In this document: one piece after another, positions 1 through 4,646 of the stretch
Numbering within the stretch: the stretch's first letter is position 1
How the letters are laid out: every line of letters begins with the position of its first letter
Assembly (NCBI GenBank): GCA_964548655.1
Contig: CAZJQT010000020.1
Coordinates: 1-9,039 of the forward strand
From: CAZJQT01 sp964548655
GTDB lineage: Bacteria > Patescibacteriota > Saccharimonadia > Saccharimonadales > CAZJQT01
Length of the DNA: 9,039 nucleotides
Reading direction: 5' to 3'
Translations under genes and position numbers: made by a program
The notes under the pieces: model-generated
Database searches by the model: none
Told to the model about the DNA's origin: nothing
Seen by the model: only the letters and a program-made list of their open reading frames with translations

Positions 1-29
1 CCGAAGCGTACTAATAGTCCCATTGACTT
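1..29 (+). rRNA. 23S rRNA, 3' end (partial)
   Basis: The window opens with the conserved terminal stretch of bacterial 23S rRNA: GTACTAATAG at 8-17 matches the ACUAAU(A/G) block that precedes the 3' end of the molecule. The rest of the gene lies upstream of the window. The exact 3' end is uncertain by about 10 nt because the 5' strand of the terminal helix is not visible. The 5S gene follows on the same strand, as expected for an rrn operon. Confidence 0.85.
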
Positions 30-35
30 TTTATG

Positions 36-70
36 TACTATGAGACAGACCTTTGGTTTGGCTCATAGTA
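36..70 (+). other. Hairpin just after 23S rRNA
   Basis: TACTATGAG (36-44) is perfectly complementary to CTCATAGTA (62-70), and the inner AGACC/GGTTT can extend the stem with one G-U pair. It is placed where precursor-rRNA processing structures occur. A processing role is an inference. Confidence 0.6.
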
Positions 71-135
71 GAAAAGTGCATTTTGACTAGTTATTGGTGC
101 TTACCACCGATAAAAACGTTTGCCAAACTTCAAAT

Positions 136-295
136 TCATCTGAGTTATTGCAATTGGATGCAGTGCAAGGAGGCCGCGAGGAGTGAGCAAGCCGTACAGA
201 CAGTACGGTGAGCGAATGACTGAGCGTAAGCCGACACCGCAATGCGCCAATAGCAACAGTGGTGCAATGAGCTTTGCTCATGGGCAGACTGTTGC
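136..295 (+). repeat. Spacer RNA domain, copy A
   Basis: First copy of a diverged direct repeat, aligned with 403-559 at an offset of 266-267 nt. Shared blocks include GCAAGGAG, GCGAG, GTACGG and GAGCGTAA. It can form a hairpin CCGTAC/GTACGG (192-197 with 203-208) and a two-tier stem: GCAACAGT (253-260) with ACTGTTGC (288-295), enclosing ATGAGC-TTT-GCTCAT. Confidence 0.7.
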
Positions 296-402
296 GTTGC
301 ATGAGTCAGAAGTGTAATATATCACAGCGGGTATAAGACCATAGTCGGCCTATACCATCCATGATATAAAGTTCTTTAAATCTCTAACTCACACCTGGAC
401 AC

Positions 403-559
403 TTATCTGGGTTTTGTACTGGGATGAAGCGCAAGGAGATAGCGAGCATTCGAACGAGTCGTACTCATCGTACGGCGAGAGAGAAGGCGAGCGTAATCGA
501 CACAGCGATTCGCCCAGAGTGCAGACAGAGTTCCGGCTCTGCCGGAAGCAGGTCTGCAC
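403..559 (+). repeat. Spacer RNA domain, copy B
   Basis: Second copy of the spacer repeat. The 3' stem has different bases but the same architecture as copy A: GTGCAGAC (519-526) pairs with GTCTGCAC (552-559) around an inner TTCCGGC-TCT-GCCGGAA hairpin (531-547). The CGTAC/GTACG hairpin at 460-474 corresponds to that of copy A. The domain ends about 14 nt before the 5S gene. Confidence 0.7.
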
Positions 560-573
560 GATACAAATACCAG

Positions 574-687
574 ATTGGTGCCCACAGCGCGAGGGAAACA
601 CCTGTTCCCATCCCGAACACAGCAGTTAAGTCTCGCAGCGGTTACAATACTTGGGGTTCACCCCTGGGAAAATAGCACGGTGCCAAA
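574..687 (+). rRNA. rrf: 5S ribosomal RNA
   Basis: This is the full-length 5S rRNA of the large ribosomal subunit, about 114 nt. The conserved loop A to loop C region is present (TTCCCATCCCGAACAC at 605-620, then AGCAGTTAAG), followed by the loop E/helix IV region and a 3' AATAGCACGGTGCC. The terminal helix pairs 575-582 with 679-686, including one G-U pair, which sets the ends to within 1-2 nt. It follows 23S on the same strand and is followed by an intrinsic terminator. Confidence 0.95.
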
Positions 688-697
688 TTATACAAAT

Positions 698-726
698 AGC
701 CACCCCAAAAGGGTGGCTTTTGTTTT
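698..726 (+). terminator. Intrinsic terminator of the rRNA operon
   Basis: AGCCACCC (698-705) pairs perfectly with GGGTGGCT (711-718) over a CAAAA loop and is followed by a T-rich tract to 726. It starts 10 nt after 5S. Confidence 0.9.
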
Positions 727-845
727 GAGAGAACCGGGATAGGTTCTCTCAACGCGCGGAGAAAGGACATTTTCTCCGGCTTCTCTTTCCTGGAAATGGA
801 CTCGCCAAAGCCGAAGTGAATCCGCCTTTGGCTCGACTTTTTAAC
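727..845. other. Three consecutive hairpins after the rRNA terminator
   Basis: Three perfect stems follow the terminator: GAGAGAACC/GGTTCTCTC (727-735, 742-750), GGAGAAA/TTTCTCC (758-764, 771-777) and GCCAAAG/CTTTGGC (804-810, 826-832). The last has TTTTT a few bases downstream and could be a backup terminator for the rRNA operon, or the 3' end signal of the gene converging from the right. Confidence 0.5.
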
Positions 846-858
846 TCCCCATATGATT

Positions 859-1164
859 TCAGAACTTTACATAACCTAGATATCGAAATAACCCTAAAAT
901 AAGTCCTAGGTTAACAATATGATAAACGATTCTCCTTATTGAATCATCCTTCCAGGGGAGATCCTTATTAGCATGTCTCCAAAGAGTTCCAATAGCCGAA
1001 TATAAGAAAAATGCCCAGGTTTCCTTGAAAAAATGTTGGTTTAGAAGTGAAATAGTTACAAGAACCACGCTTATATAAAGGAATGTCCAATAAGGAGGTT
1101 CGATAGTAATAAATTGTCGTAATCCTTCAAGGAACTTTTTAAACCAAACCTTAAGATCTACCAT
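859..1164 (-). CDS. Small membrane protein, three predicted helices
   Basis: A 101-residue protein I do not recognise. The sequence suggests an amphipathic basic start (VWFKKFLEGLRQF) and then three hydrophobic stretches at about 25-42, 48-62 and 79-97, with a polar loop HANKDLPWKDDSIRR between the last two. It is therefore probably an integral membrane protein. It ends in TGA. The start is supported by TATAAT seven bases before the ATG, with no Shine-Dalgarno, which implies a leaderless mRNA. It converges on the rRNA operon and is the leftmost of a run of single genes whose boundaries carry a shared purine-rich repeat. It could be a small regulator or immunity-type membrane protein, but nothing in the sequence decides this. 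Confidence 0.75.
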   Translation of the reverse strand: MVDLKVWFKKFLEGLRQFITIEPPYWTFLYISVVLVTISLLNQHFFKETWAFFLYSAIGTLWRHANKDLPWKDDSIRRIVYHIVNLGLILGLFRYLGYVKF

Positions 1165-1171
1165 GGACTAA

Positions 1172-1177
1172 ATTATA
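1172..1177 (-). promoter_or_regulatory. -10 box, membrane protein gene at 859-1164
   Basis: On the minus strand this reads TATAATttagtccATG, a consensus -10 box seven bases from the start codon, so transcription should begin at or next to the ATG. No good -35 is seen. The CCCTCCCCC of the boundary repeat occupies the spacer. Confidence 0.7.
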
Positions 1178-1197
1178 CGCTTGGGGGAGGGAAAAGT
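1177..1197 (+). repeat. Boundary repeat R1
   Basis: ACGCTTGGGGGAGG (1177-1190) recurs exactly at 2264-2277. It continues as GAAAAGTATT, resembling the GAGGGAAAAGATATTGCT core of the repeats at 1719 and 3016. It lies between two minus-strand genes. Confidence 0.7.
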
Positions 1198-1198
1198 A

Positions 1199-1693
1199 TT
1201 ACCAAGGTTTTGGTAGCGGTTCAACCGATTCGTCGATATTGATAATGCAAACATCTTTTCGAACGATAATATTGCCAAACTTGAGATGTGCTGCATTCAA
1301 AGGGGACTGCTTGGCCCACTCATATCCCATAAGATTACTGGGAAACTTACAAAGAACAGCAAGCAAATTATGTCCGACTACTAGCTCATGACTGATAATT
1401 TCAAGATGTGTTGGGATACCGGCCTTTGCGTCAGTCCCAAATGTTACAAAACCGGGAATCTGGTCAATGTTTTGAGCTATTCTGGAAGCAAGGCGGGTGC
1501 CTACGCCATCTTCATCAAGGATGAGTGGGATGCAGAAATCATTTATCGATGCAGAATTATCCTCAATTCCGAATAAGCATTCGCTTACTGTAGATTCAGC
1601 CGTTGTACTGGAGTTGCCCACAGCAAAGTAGCCTTCAATCTGTCCTTCCAACCCAGTCAGATTCTCTCTGACTTCAAATTCAAAACTTGCCAT
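1199..1693 (-). CDS. Hypothetical protein, 164 aa, probably cytoplasmic
   Basis: No family recognised. The 164-residue product has no signal peptide or membrane helix. It opens with an alternating pattern (MASFEFEVRENLTGLEGQ), has four cysteines (39, 54, 115, 149) and ends in a proline-rich tail (EPLPKPW). The frame stays open upstream to 1807, but that would overlap the next gene head to head. The ATG at 1693 is preferred because TATAGT sits nine bases before it, matching the leaderless pattern of the neighbours. Boundary repeats lie on both sides. The gene to the left is co-oriented, but each has its own -10 box, so they look like separate transcription units. Confidence 0.75.
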   Translation of the reverse strand: MASFEFEVRENLTGLEGQIEGYFAVGNSSTTAESTVSECLFGIEDNSASINDFCIPLILDEDGVGTRLASRIAQNIDQIPGFVTFGTDAKAGIPTHLEIISHELVVGHNLLAVLCKFPSNLMGYEWAKQSPLNAAHLKFGNIIVRKDVCIINIDESVEPLPKPW

Positions 1694-1702
1694 AACGGGC
1701 AA

Positions 1703-1708
1703 ACTATA
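1703..1708 (-). promoter_or_regulatory. -10 box, gene 1199-1693
   Basis: The minus strand reads TATAGTttgcccgttATG. It is divergent from the promoter of the lipoprotein gene at 1777, so both start from one 83-base intergenic region. Confidence 0.65.
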
Positions 1709-1745
1709 CCCTAAAAAGGAGGGAAAAGATATTGCTCGTGGTTGC
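1703..1745 (+). repeat. Boundary repeat R2
   Basis: Contains GAGGGAAAAGATATTGCT (1719-1736), identical to 3016-3033, and then CGTGG versus TGTGG. The left part, AACTATACCCT, resembles AACTACACTGG of R4. It lies between divergent genes. Confidence 0.8.
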
Positions 1746-1769
1746 AAAATGAAAAGGCGAGCGTATAGT
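1742..1769 (+). promoter_or_regulatory. Promoter of the lipoprotein gene
   Basis: TTGCAA (1742-1747), a 16-base spacer and TATAGT (1764-1769), then seven bases to the ATG at 1777. The transcript is probably leaderless. Confidence 0.7.
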
Positions 1770-1776
1770 CTCTCGA

Positions 1777-2259
1777 ATGAGCAGACATAATCCCAACCAC
1801 CTGCCACTTAGACGTACTTTGACCATAGGATTTGTTGCCTCACTAGGCCTCACAGCCTGCGGTGGAGGCCCAGGCCTTAGAGACGTCTCGTCTCGCGAAA
1901 GTGCACAGGTGTCTACGGCTGTAAGTGCGGATGGTTTTCAAATGTTGCGTACCCCCATCTACGATGGATTTGGCCATATGCAAGTCGATCTGAACATCGG
2001 AAATTGCGAACTGCCTGTTTTTACGCACGTTACAGAAACCCGAAATCAGACCGGTGATATCGTAGATGTAGCCGACTACCATATGTCACGATATGGACAT
2101 AATGATCCCAATCCGGTGGCGACTGTCTATTTCGCTAACCGTGCAGATTTATTCCAGAACGTGCTGGGCGTAGAGCCAGATAACAATGTAGCTGCCTGTG
2201 AACGAGCTAGCCAAATGTTCACACCCCAGGAGTCTTTGCTGGGGAAGATTCTGCCATAA
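1777..2259 (+). CDS. Lipoprotein, 160 aa, function unknown
   Basis: The N-terminus is a type II signal peptide: basic LPLRR at 10-13, a hydrophobic core TLTIGFVASLG, and the lipobox LTAC with the lipidated cysteine at 28 followed by GGG. The mature part (about 132 residues) is polar and carries two cysteines (77 and 141) that could form a disulfide outside the membrane. I recognise no domain. The product should be anchored to the outer face of the cytoplasmic membrane. The start is fixed by TTGCAA-16-TATAGT and seven bases to ATG. It is divergent from the gene at 1199-1693. A CCCCAG/CTGGGG hairpin (2224-2229, 2239-2244) near the end has no T-tract, so I do not call it a terminator. Confidence 0.85.
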   Translation: MSRHNPNHLPLRRTLTIGFVASLGLTACGGGPGLRDVSSRESAQVSTAVSADGFQMLRTPIYDGFGHMQVDLNIGNCELPVFTHVTETRNQTGDIVDVADYHMSRYGHNDPNPVATVYFANRADLFQNVLGVEPDNNVAACERASQMFTPQESLLGKILP

Positions 2260-2263
2260 AAAA

Positions 2264-2295
2264 ACGCTTGGGGGAGGAAAGAGGGAATTTGAGAA
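2264..2295 (+). repeat. Boundary repeat R3
   Basis: ACGCTTGGGGGAGG (2264-2277) repeats R1. GAAAGAGGGAATTTG (2277-2291) is identical to 2691-2705 in R4, and 14 of its bases recur in R7. It starts five bases after the stop codon of the lipoprotein gene, so it links the two repeat subtypes. Confidence 0.8.
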
Positions 2296-2304
2296 GGGTC
2301 TAAA

Positions 2305-2333
2305 TTGACAAATTAAACCGCTTATGCTATGAT
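2305..2333 (+). promoter_or_regulatory. Consensus sigma70-type promoter, gene 2343-2675
   Basis: TTGACA (2305-2310), a 17-base spacer and TATGAT (2328-2333), then nine bases to the ATG. This is the best promoter in the cassette-like region and leaves a leader of about 0-3 nt. Confidence 0.85.
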
Positions 2334-2342
2334 TATAAAGTT

Positions 2343-2675
2343 ATGACAGAAATAAACATACCTCCACCAGAAGAAAAACGTTCACTTTTTCAGCGTGCTA
2401 ACGACAATCTAACGGAAAGATTGGTTCATTTGGCAACGAGAATGGATCTTGATCCTAACGATAATGGTACTCGAAAGCAGCTTGCGATGACGGTAGGGGT
2501 TATCGGAGGAATGGCTACATTATTCTTAGCACCTGAGATAGCAGGCAATGTTATTCACACAGTACAAAGCCATGGGGCTAACTATATTCATCCCGGTATG
2601 GGAGAGATTATCGGAGTGGAACTTGCAGCAGGAGCCGCTGGCTATAAGCTAGGGCCCAAACTAGCTGGCAAATAA
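2343..2675 (+). CDS. Small protein with two hydrophobic segments, 110 aa
   Basis: Not recognised. The N-terminal 45 residues are soluble and charged (proline-rich IPPPEEK, then a probable helix SLFQRANDNLTERLVHLATRM). They lead through DPNDNGTRKQ into a hydrophobic segment at about 46-66 and a second, glycine/alanine-rich one at about 86-103 (GMGEIIGVELAAGAAGYKLG). A small membrane protein with two helices is the likely reading. NDNGTRKQL resembles NDDGTRGKL in the protein encoded at 3673-4050. The gene has its own strong promoter directly upstream and no Shine-Dalgarno. Boundary repeats flank it. Its 3' end converges with the next gene over 33 bases. Confidence 0.8.
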   Translation: MTEINIPPPEEKRSLFQRANDNLTERLVHLATRMDLDPNDNGTRKQLAMTVGVIGGMATLFLAPEIAGNVIHTVQSHGANYIHPGMGEIIGVELAAGAAGYKLGPKLAGK

Positions 2676-2708
2676 AACTACACTGGGGATGAAAGAGGGA
2701 ATTTGGGT
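2676..2708 (+). repeat. Boundary repeat R4
   Basis: Fills the gap between two convergent genes. GAAAGAGGGAATTTG at 2691-2705 is identical to 2277-2291. It keeps plus-strand polarity although one flanking gene is reversed. No hairpin terminator is visible here. Confidence 0.8.
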
Positions 2709-2993
2709 TTAGGGTTGGCTCTCGGTTGGGAGTATATCTCTGTTAACAAAAAGACCCAGTTGTAGTTCATCCTCTTCATAAAAAAGGGAACCAAAAATAT
2801 TTGCTGCACCAAAGCGTTCCTCTAAGTGATCCAATTGCTCATGGAATTCAACCATGCAGGCTTTGTCAGTTTCAAAACCAGGGAAGGTAACAACCAACCT
2901 ATAACCCAGCTGGGTTCCAATGAGTTCACGAGTTATAGGAGGAACCCTATCTTCCCCCGGGAGCTCTTCAAAACCATCAACTTCATGTGTCAT
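2709..2993 (-). CDS. Acidic small protein, 94 aa, unknown
   Basis: No family recognised. The product is strongly acidic, with about twice as many D/E as K/R residues, and has one cysteine (46) and no signal or membrane segment. Predicted elements are a central strand YRLVVTFPGF, a helix MVEFHEQLDHLEERFG, and a final strand pair IFGSLFYEEDELQLGLFV, suggesting a compact alpha/beta fold. Size and acidity resemble immunity or inhibitor proteins, but that is only an impression. The start at 2993 is supported by TATACT six bases upstream. A boundary repeat lies on each side. Confidence 0.75.
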   Translation of the reverse strand: MTHEVDGFEELPGEDRVPPITRELIGTQLGYRLVVTFPGFETDKACMVEFHEQLDHLEERFGAANIFGSLFYEEDELQLGLFVNRDILPTESQP

Positions 2994-2999
2994 AAAAAA

Positions 3000-3005
3000 A
3001 GTATA
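3000..3005 (-). promoter_or_regulatory. -10 box, gene 2709-2993
   Basis: The minus strand reads TATACTttttttATG, with the boundary repeat R5 filling the region where the spacer and -35 would be. Confidence 0.6.
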
Positions 3006-3040
3006 TAACTAGGGTGAGGGAAAAGATATTGCTTGTGGCT
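3003..3040 (+). repeat. Boundary repeat R5
   Basis: GAGGGAAAAGATATTGCT at 3016-3033 is an exact copy of 1719-1736 in R2, and similarity extends through TGTGGCT. It lies between two minus-strand genes and overlaps the last base(s) of the left-pointing nucleotidyltransferase gene's stop codon. Confidence 0.85.
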
Positions 3041-3557
3041 AGGCTTTAGGGGCAAAGAAGTCTGCAACCAGTCTTATATCGACTATGTCTTGAGGCCTAT
3101 GCAAGGCTACTTTGGAGGCTACAACATGGGGCAGGCGTAGACAGGGCACGCCCTCTATGAACTCGACCTCATCTTTATGGGTTTCAAAACTTAATGGATA
3201 TTTGCCATCCCCCAGTTGGTCTGTGGCACTCACTGGCATGTGCAAACCATAATCAATTTCAACACTAGTGTTCTTTGCACCTCGGTTTATTGCAGGATAG
3301 GGAGGAGTCTTCTTTCTGGCTTCAGGATGAGCACTAAGTCCATTGAATATATCTCTACTAACCAGCATATCTATATCGGGCGCAGTATCTCGTATACCGC
3401 GCATGACAAGGTTGGCGCCACCAATCAAGAAAAAGCGTACGTTAGTCAAATCTGTTCTACCGGCACCCAACCCTAAATAACCTAGAGCAATATGTATATC
3501 CTCATGTGTGGTGCGTTGCCCAGCTTCCCATCTAGGACGATTGATAATATGCGGCAT
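3039..3557 (-). CDS. AbiEii/MNT-like nucleotidyltransferase-fold protein
   Basis: Probable nucleotidyltransferase of 172 residues. The signature of the fold is visible: FFLIGGANLVMRG (GG at 46-47), then DIDMLVS with the acidic pair D61 and D63, and a third acidic position in VEIDY (E100/D102). The C-terminal ASKVALHRPQDIVDIRLV (148-164) resembles the K...RPxDxxD element of AbiEii/MenT-type toxins and related DUF families. Such enzymes transfer NMPs to tRNA or protein targets, but target and activity here are unknown. The ATG at 3557 is chosen over 3563 because TACAAT lies seven bases before it; the upstream ATG would be only one base from that box. No co-transcribed antitoxin is visible. The nearest divergent gene, at 3673, encodes an unrecognised helical protein. 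Confidence 0.75.
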   Translation of the reverse strand: MPHIINRPRWEAGQRTTHEDIHIALGYLGLGAGRTDLTNVRFFLIGGANLVMRGIRDTAPDIDMLVSRDIFNGLSAHPEARKKTPPYPAINRGAKNTSVEIDYGLHMPVSATDQLGDGKYPLSFETHKDEVEFIEGVPCLRLPHVVASKVALHRPQDIVDIRLVADFFAPKA

Positions 3558-3564
3558 TGGCATA

Positions 3565-3592
3565 ATTGTATCTGACCTCTAAAAACATGCAA
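3565..3592 (-). promoter_or_regulatory. Promoter of the nucleotidyltransferase gene
   Basis: Minus strand: TTGCAT (3587-3592), a 16-base spacer, TACAAT (3565-3570) and seven bases to the ATG at 3557. The -35 lies inside the left arm of the 11-bp inverted repeat. Confidence 0.65.
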
Positions 3593-3642
3593 GCACAAGG
3601 GGTTAGGTGGGTGACAGAATTTGGGGTTTTGCTTGTGCTTGC
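3582..3642 (+). repeat. Boundary repeat R6, variant form
   Basis: AGAATTTGGGG resembles the type B core (GGAATTTGGGG in R7), and the following TTTTGCTTGTGCT resembles ATTGCTTGTGGCT of R5. It is more diverged than the other copies. It lies between divergent genes. Confidence 0.5.
3589..3642. repeat. 11-bp perfect inverted repeat between divergent promoters
   Basis: GCAAGCACAAG (3589-3599) and CTTGTGCTTGC (3632-3642) are exact reverse complements 32 bases apart. Each arm overlaps the -35 region of one of the two divergent promoters, so it could be an operator for both genes, or a recombination-related palindrome. Confidence 0.7.
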
Positions 3643-3666
3643 GTTGAAGATCAAAGTGACTATTAT
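3639..3666 (+). promoter_or_regulatory. Promoter of gene 3673-4050
   Basis: TTGCGT (3639-3644), a 16-base spacer, TATTAT (3661-3666) and six bases to the ATG. It mirrors the divergent promoter on the other strand. Confidence 0.6.
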
Positions 3667-3672
3667 TAGCCT

Positions 3673-4050
3673 ATGCAACATGGAGAAACAGGTATCACTG
3701 TTAGAGCAGATAGAATGGAGTACAAACTTCTTCACGGCCATCATGCGCCTGTGCCTTCAGTCATACTATACGATCAAGAAAAAGAATATGACCAAATTAT
3801 AGGCGCAGAATACGCCATTGAAGACATAGATTTGTTATCCAACGCGGCTCAACGAGCCAAAGAACAAGCCATGCAAGTGCTTTATCCAAATATTGAAGAT
3901 TTAAAATCAGAAGATAAATCCATAAGACAAGCTGCCATGGGAGAAATCCAAAAAGCCGTACTGAATGATGATGGCACTCGAGGTAAGTTAATGCGAACTG
4001 CTATTATTGCTTCCACTATCCTGCAGCAGCTAGAGCAGCTTAGGCTATAA
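3673..4050 (+). CDS. Hypothetical protein, 125 aa, mostly helical
   Basis: No family recognised. The first 40 residues look like beta strands (GITVRADRMEYKLLHG, APVPSVILYD). The rest looks helical, with a long charged stretch at about 52-96 (NAAQRAKEQAMQVL, IRQAAMGEIQKAVL) and a C-terminal helix AIIASTILQQLEQLRL. NDDGTRGKL at 98-106 resembles NDNGTRKQL in the protein at 2343-2675. There is no signal peptide. The C-terminal helix is hydrophobic but short and amphipathic, so membrane insertion is doubtful. The promoter diverges from that of the nucleotidyltransferase gene through a palindromic region, so shared regulation is possible. The 3' end converges on the SET-domain gene. Confidence 0.75.
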   Translation: MQHGETGITVRADRMEYKLLHGHHAPVPSVILYDQEKEYDQIIGAEYAIEDIDLLSNAAQRAKEQAMQVLYPNIEDLKSEDKSIRQAAMGEIQKAVLNDDGTRGKLMRTAIIASTILQQLEQLRL

Positions 4051-4077
4051 AAACTTCGGAAAAGAGGGAATTTGGGG
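4051..4077 (+). repeat. Boundary repeat R7
   Basis: AAAGAGGGAATTTG (4061-4074) is exact in R3 and R4. As in R4, it fills the space between convergent genes right after a TAA followed by an A-run. Confidence 0.8.
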
Positions 4078-4587
4078 CTAGATGTCGTCTTTAGTATCGT
4101 CGGTGGTGATAGCTTCGCCCATAACAATGCGCCTTAGTGCAACGTCTCGCCGGCCAACATGATCCTGGTAGGTGTTTGGGTCGTTTGAGTGGTTTACAAA
4201 GCGCTCAGGCTCGGAGTACAGATGAATCTGGCCATTTTGCACATGCGTGAACATTTTTTCAGACTCAGGCAGGGCATCGAATTGCTCTTGGGTTAAAGCT
4301 ACCAAGGTGTATTGAATCACGGTTTCCTCGGGTTCAAAATTCCTGCCAGCACAGACTCCCTTACCAGCTAGATTACCTTCACCAATCACCACATCTTTGA
4401 TAACTTTGGTCGTATGCTCAGGTATGGCACATAGACCTATGCCTCTATAAAAATGGCATAAAGACGCCAGGTTCTGATCCTTCATTCTTAAATCAACCAT
4501 GTCTCCATCTGCTGCGCTACCGTTAAAAGCTATTTCATGTGTTTGTGGGCCACCCAGAGGACAACCAGCCGGTGTTTCTTCACTCAT
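4078..4587 (-). CDS. SET-domain protein, possibly inactive as a methyltransferase
   Basis: A 169-residue protein with a C-terminal SET domain, the fold of protein lysine methyltransferases. Visible motifs are GNLAGKGVCAGRNFEPEE (71-88, the GxGvfA opening), RFVNHSNDPN (129-138, the NHSxxPN cofactor-binding motif) and DVALRRIVMGEAITTDD (148-164). In active members the last motif usually reads GEEITYDY and supplies the catalytic tyrosine; here both tyrosine positions are occupied by T and D. The N-terminal 65 residues, with three cysteines (9, 44, 53), match nothing I know. The ATG at 4587 is preferred over 4593 because TTTAAT lies nine bases before it. SET proteins are uncommon in bacteria, so an acquired gene or a non-methylating role are both possible. 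Confidence 0.85.
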   Translation of the reverse strand: MSEETPAGCPLGGPQTHEIAFNGSAADGDMVDLRMKDQNLASLCHFYRGIGLCAIPEHTTKVIKDVVIGEGNLAGKGVCAGRNFEPEETVIQYTLVALTQEQFDALPESEKMFTHVQNGQIHLYSEPERFVNHSNDPNTYQDHVGRRDVALRRIVMGEAITTDDTKDDI

Positions 4588-4596
4588 AGTCATCTG

Positions 4597-4602
4597 ATTA
4601 AA
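4597..4602 (-). promoter_or_regulatory. -10 box of the SET-domain gene
   Basis: The minus strand reads TTTAATcagatgactATG, with a possible -35 TTGAGG 16 bases upstream. An ATG only three bases after the box is unlikely to be the start. Confidence 0.5.
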
Positions 4603-4629
4603 CCACGTAGCCTCAACACCTCAAAGCAT

Positions 4630-4644
4630 GAAAGGAAAGATCAT
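4630..4644 (+). repeat. Possible degenerate boundary repeat R8
   Basis: GAAAGGAAAGATCAT resembles GAGGGAAAAGATATT of R2 and R5 with several changes, and lies in the expected place between two genes. It is listed as a weak member. Confidence 0.3.
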
Positions 4645-4646
4645 AA

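Larger units (their letters stand above)
30..573 (+). other. 23S-5S internal transcribed spacer, long and structured
   Basis: About 540 nt separate the 23S end from the 5S gene, where most bacteria have a much shorter spacer. No tRNA was recognised. It begins with a hairpin (36-44 with 62-70) and then holds two diverged copies of one structured domain (about 136-295 and 403-559). Short reading frames here have no sign of being genes. The stretch between the copies (about 296-402) holds nothing I can name. Confidence 0.8.

Noticed and set aside
150..570. tRNA gene in the 23S-5S spacer
   Set aside because: No acceptor stem, T-loop (GTTCRANYC) and anticodon arrangement could be assembled; the stems belong to the duplicated domain.
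414..675. Overlapping short reading frames across the spacer and 5S rRNA
   Set aside because: They run through rRNA and structured spacer on both strands, with no start signals or protein-like composition.
1694..1807. N-terminal extension of the minus-strand gene to 1807
   Set aside because: It would cover both divergent promoters and overlap the lipoprotein gene. The ATG at 1693 has TATAGT nine bases upstream.
3601..3607. GTTAGGT-like element at R6 as an integron R' box
   Set aside because: It fits GTTRRRY, but no paired RYYYAAC was found at the right distance and the other boundaries lack it.
1177..4077. Boundary repeats as FtsK-orienting (KOPS-like) or Chi-like polar sequences
   Set aside because: GGGGAGGG at 1183-1190 fits GGGNAGGG and the constant polarity fits, but the other copies do not contain the octamer and the similarity extends well beyond it. 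It remains a lesser alternative.
1177..4077. Boundary repeats as a CRISPR array
   Set aside because: Spacing is 300-600 bases, the units contain genes and the repeats are imperfect.
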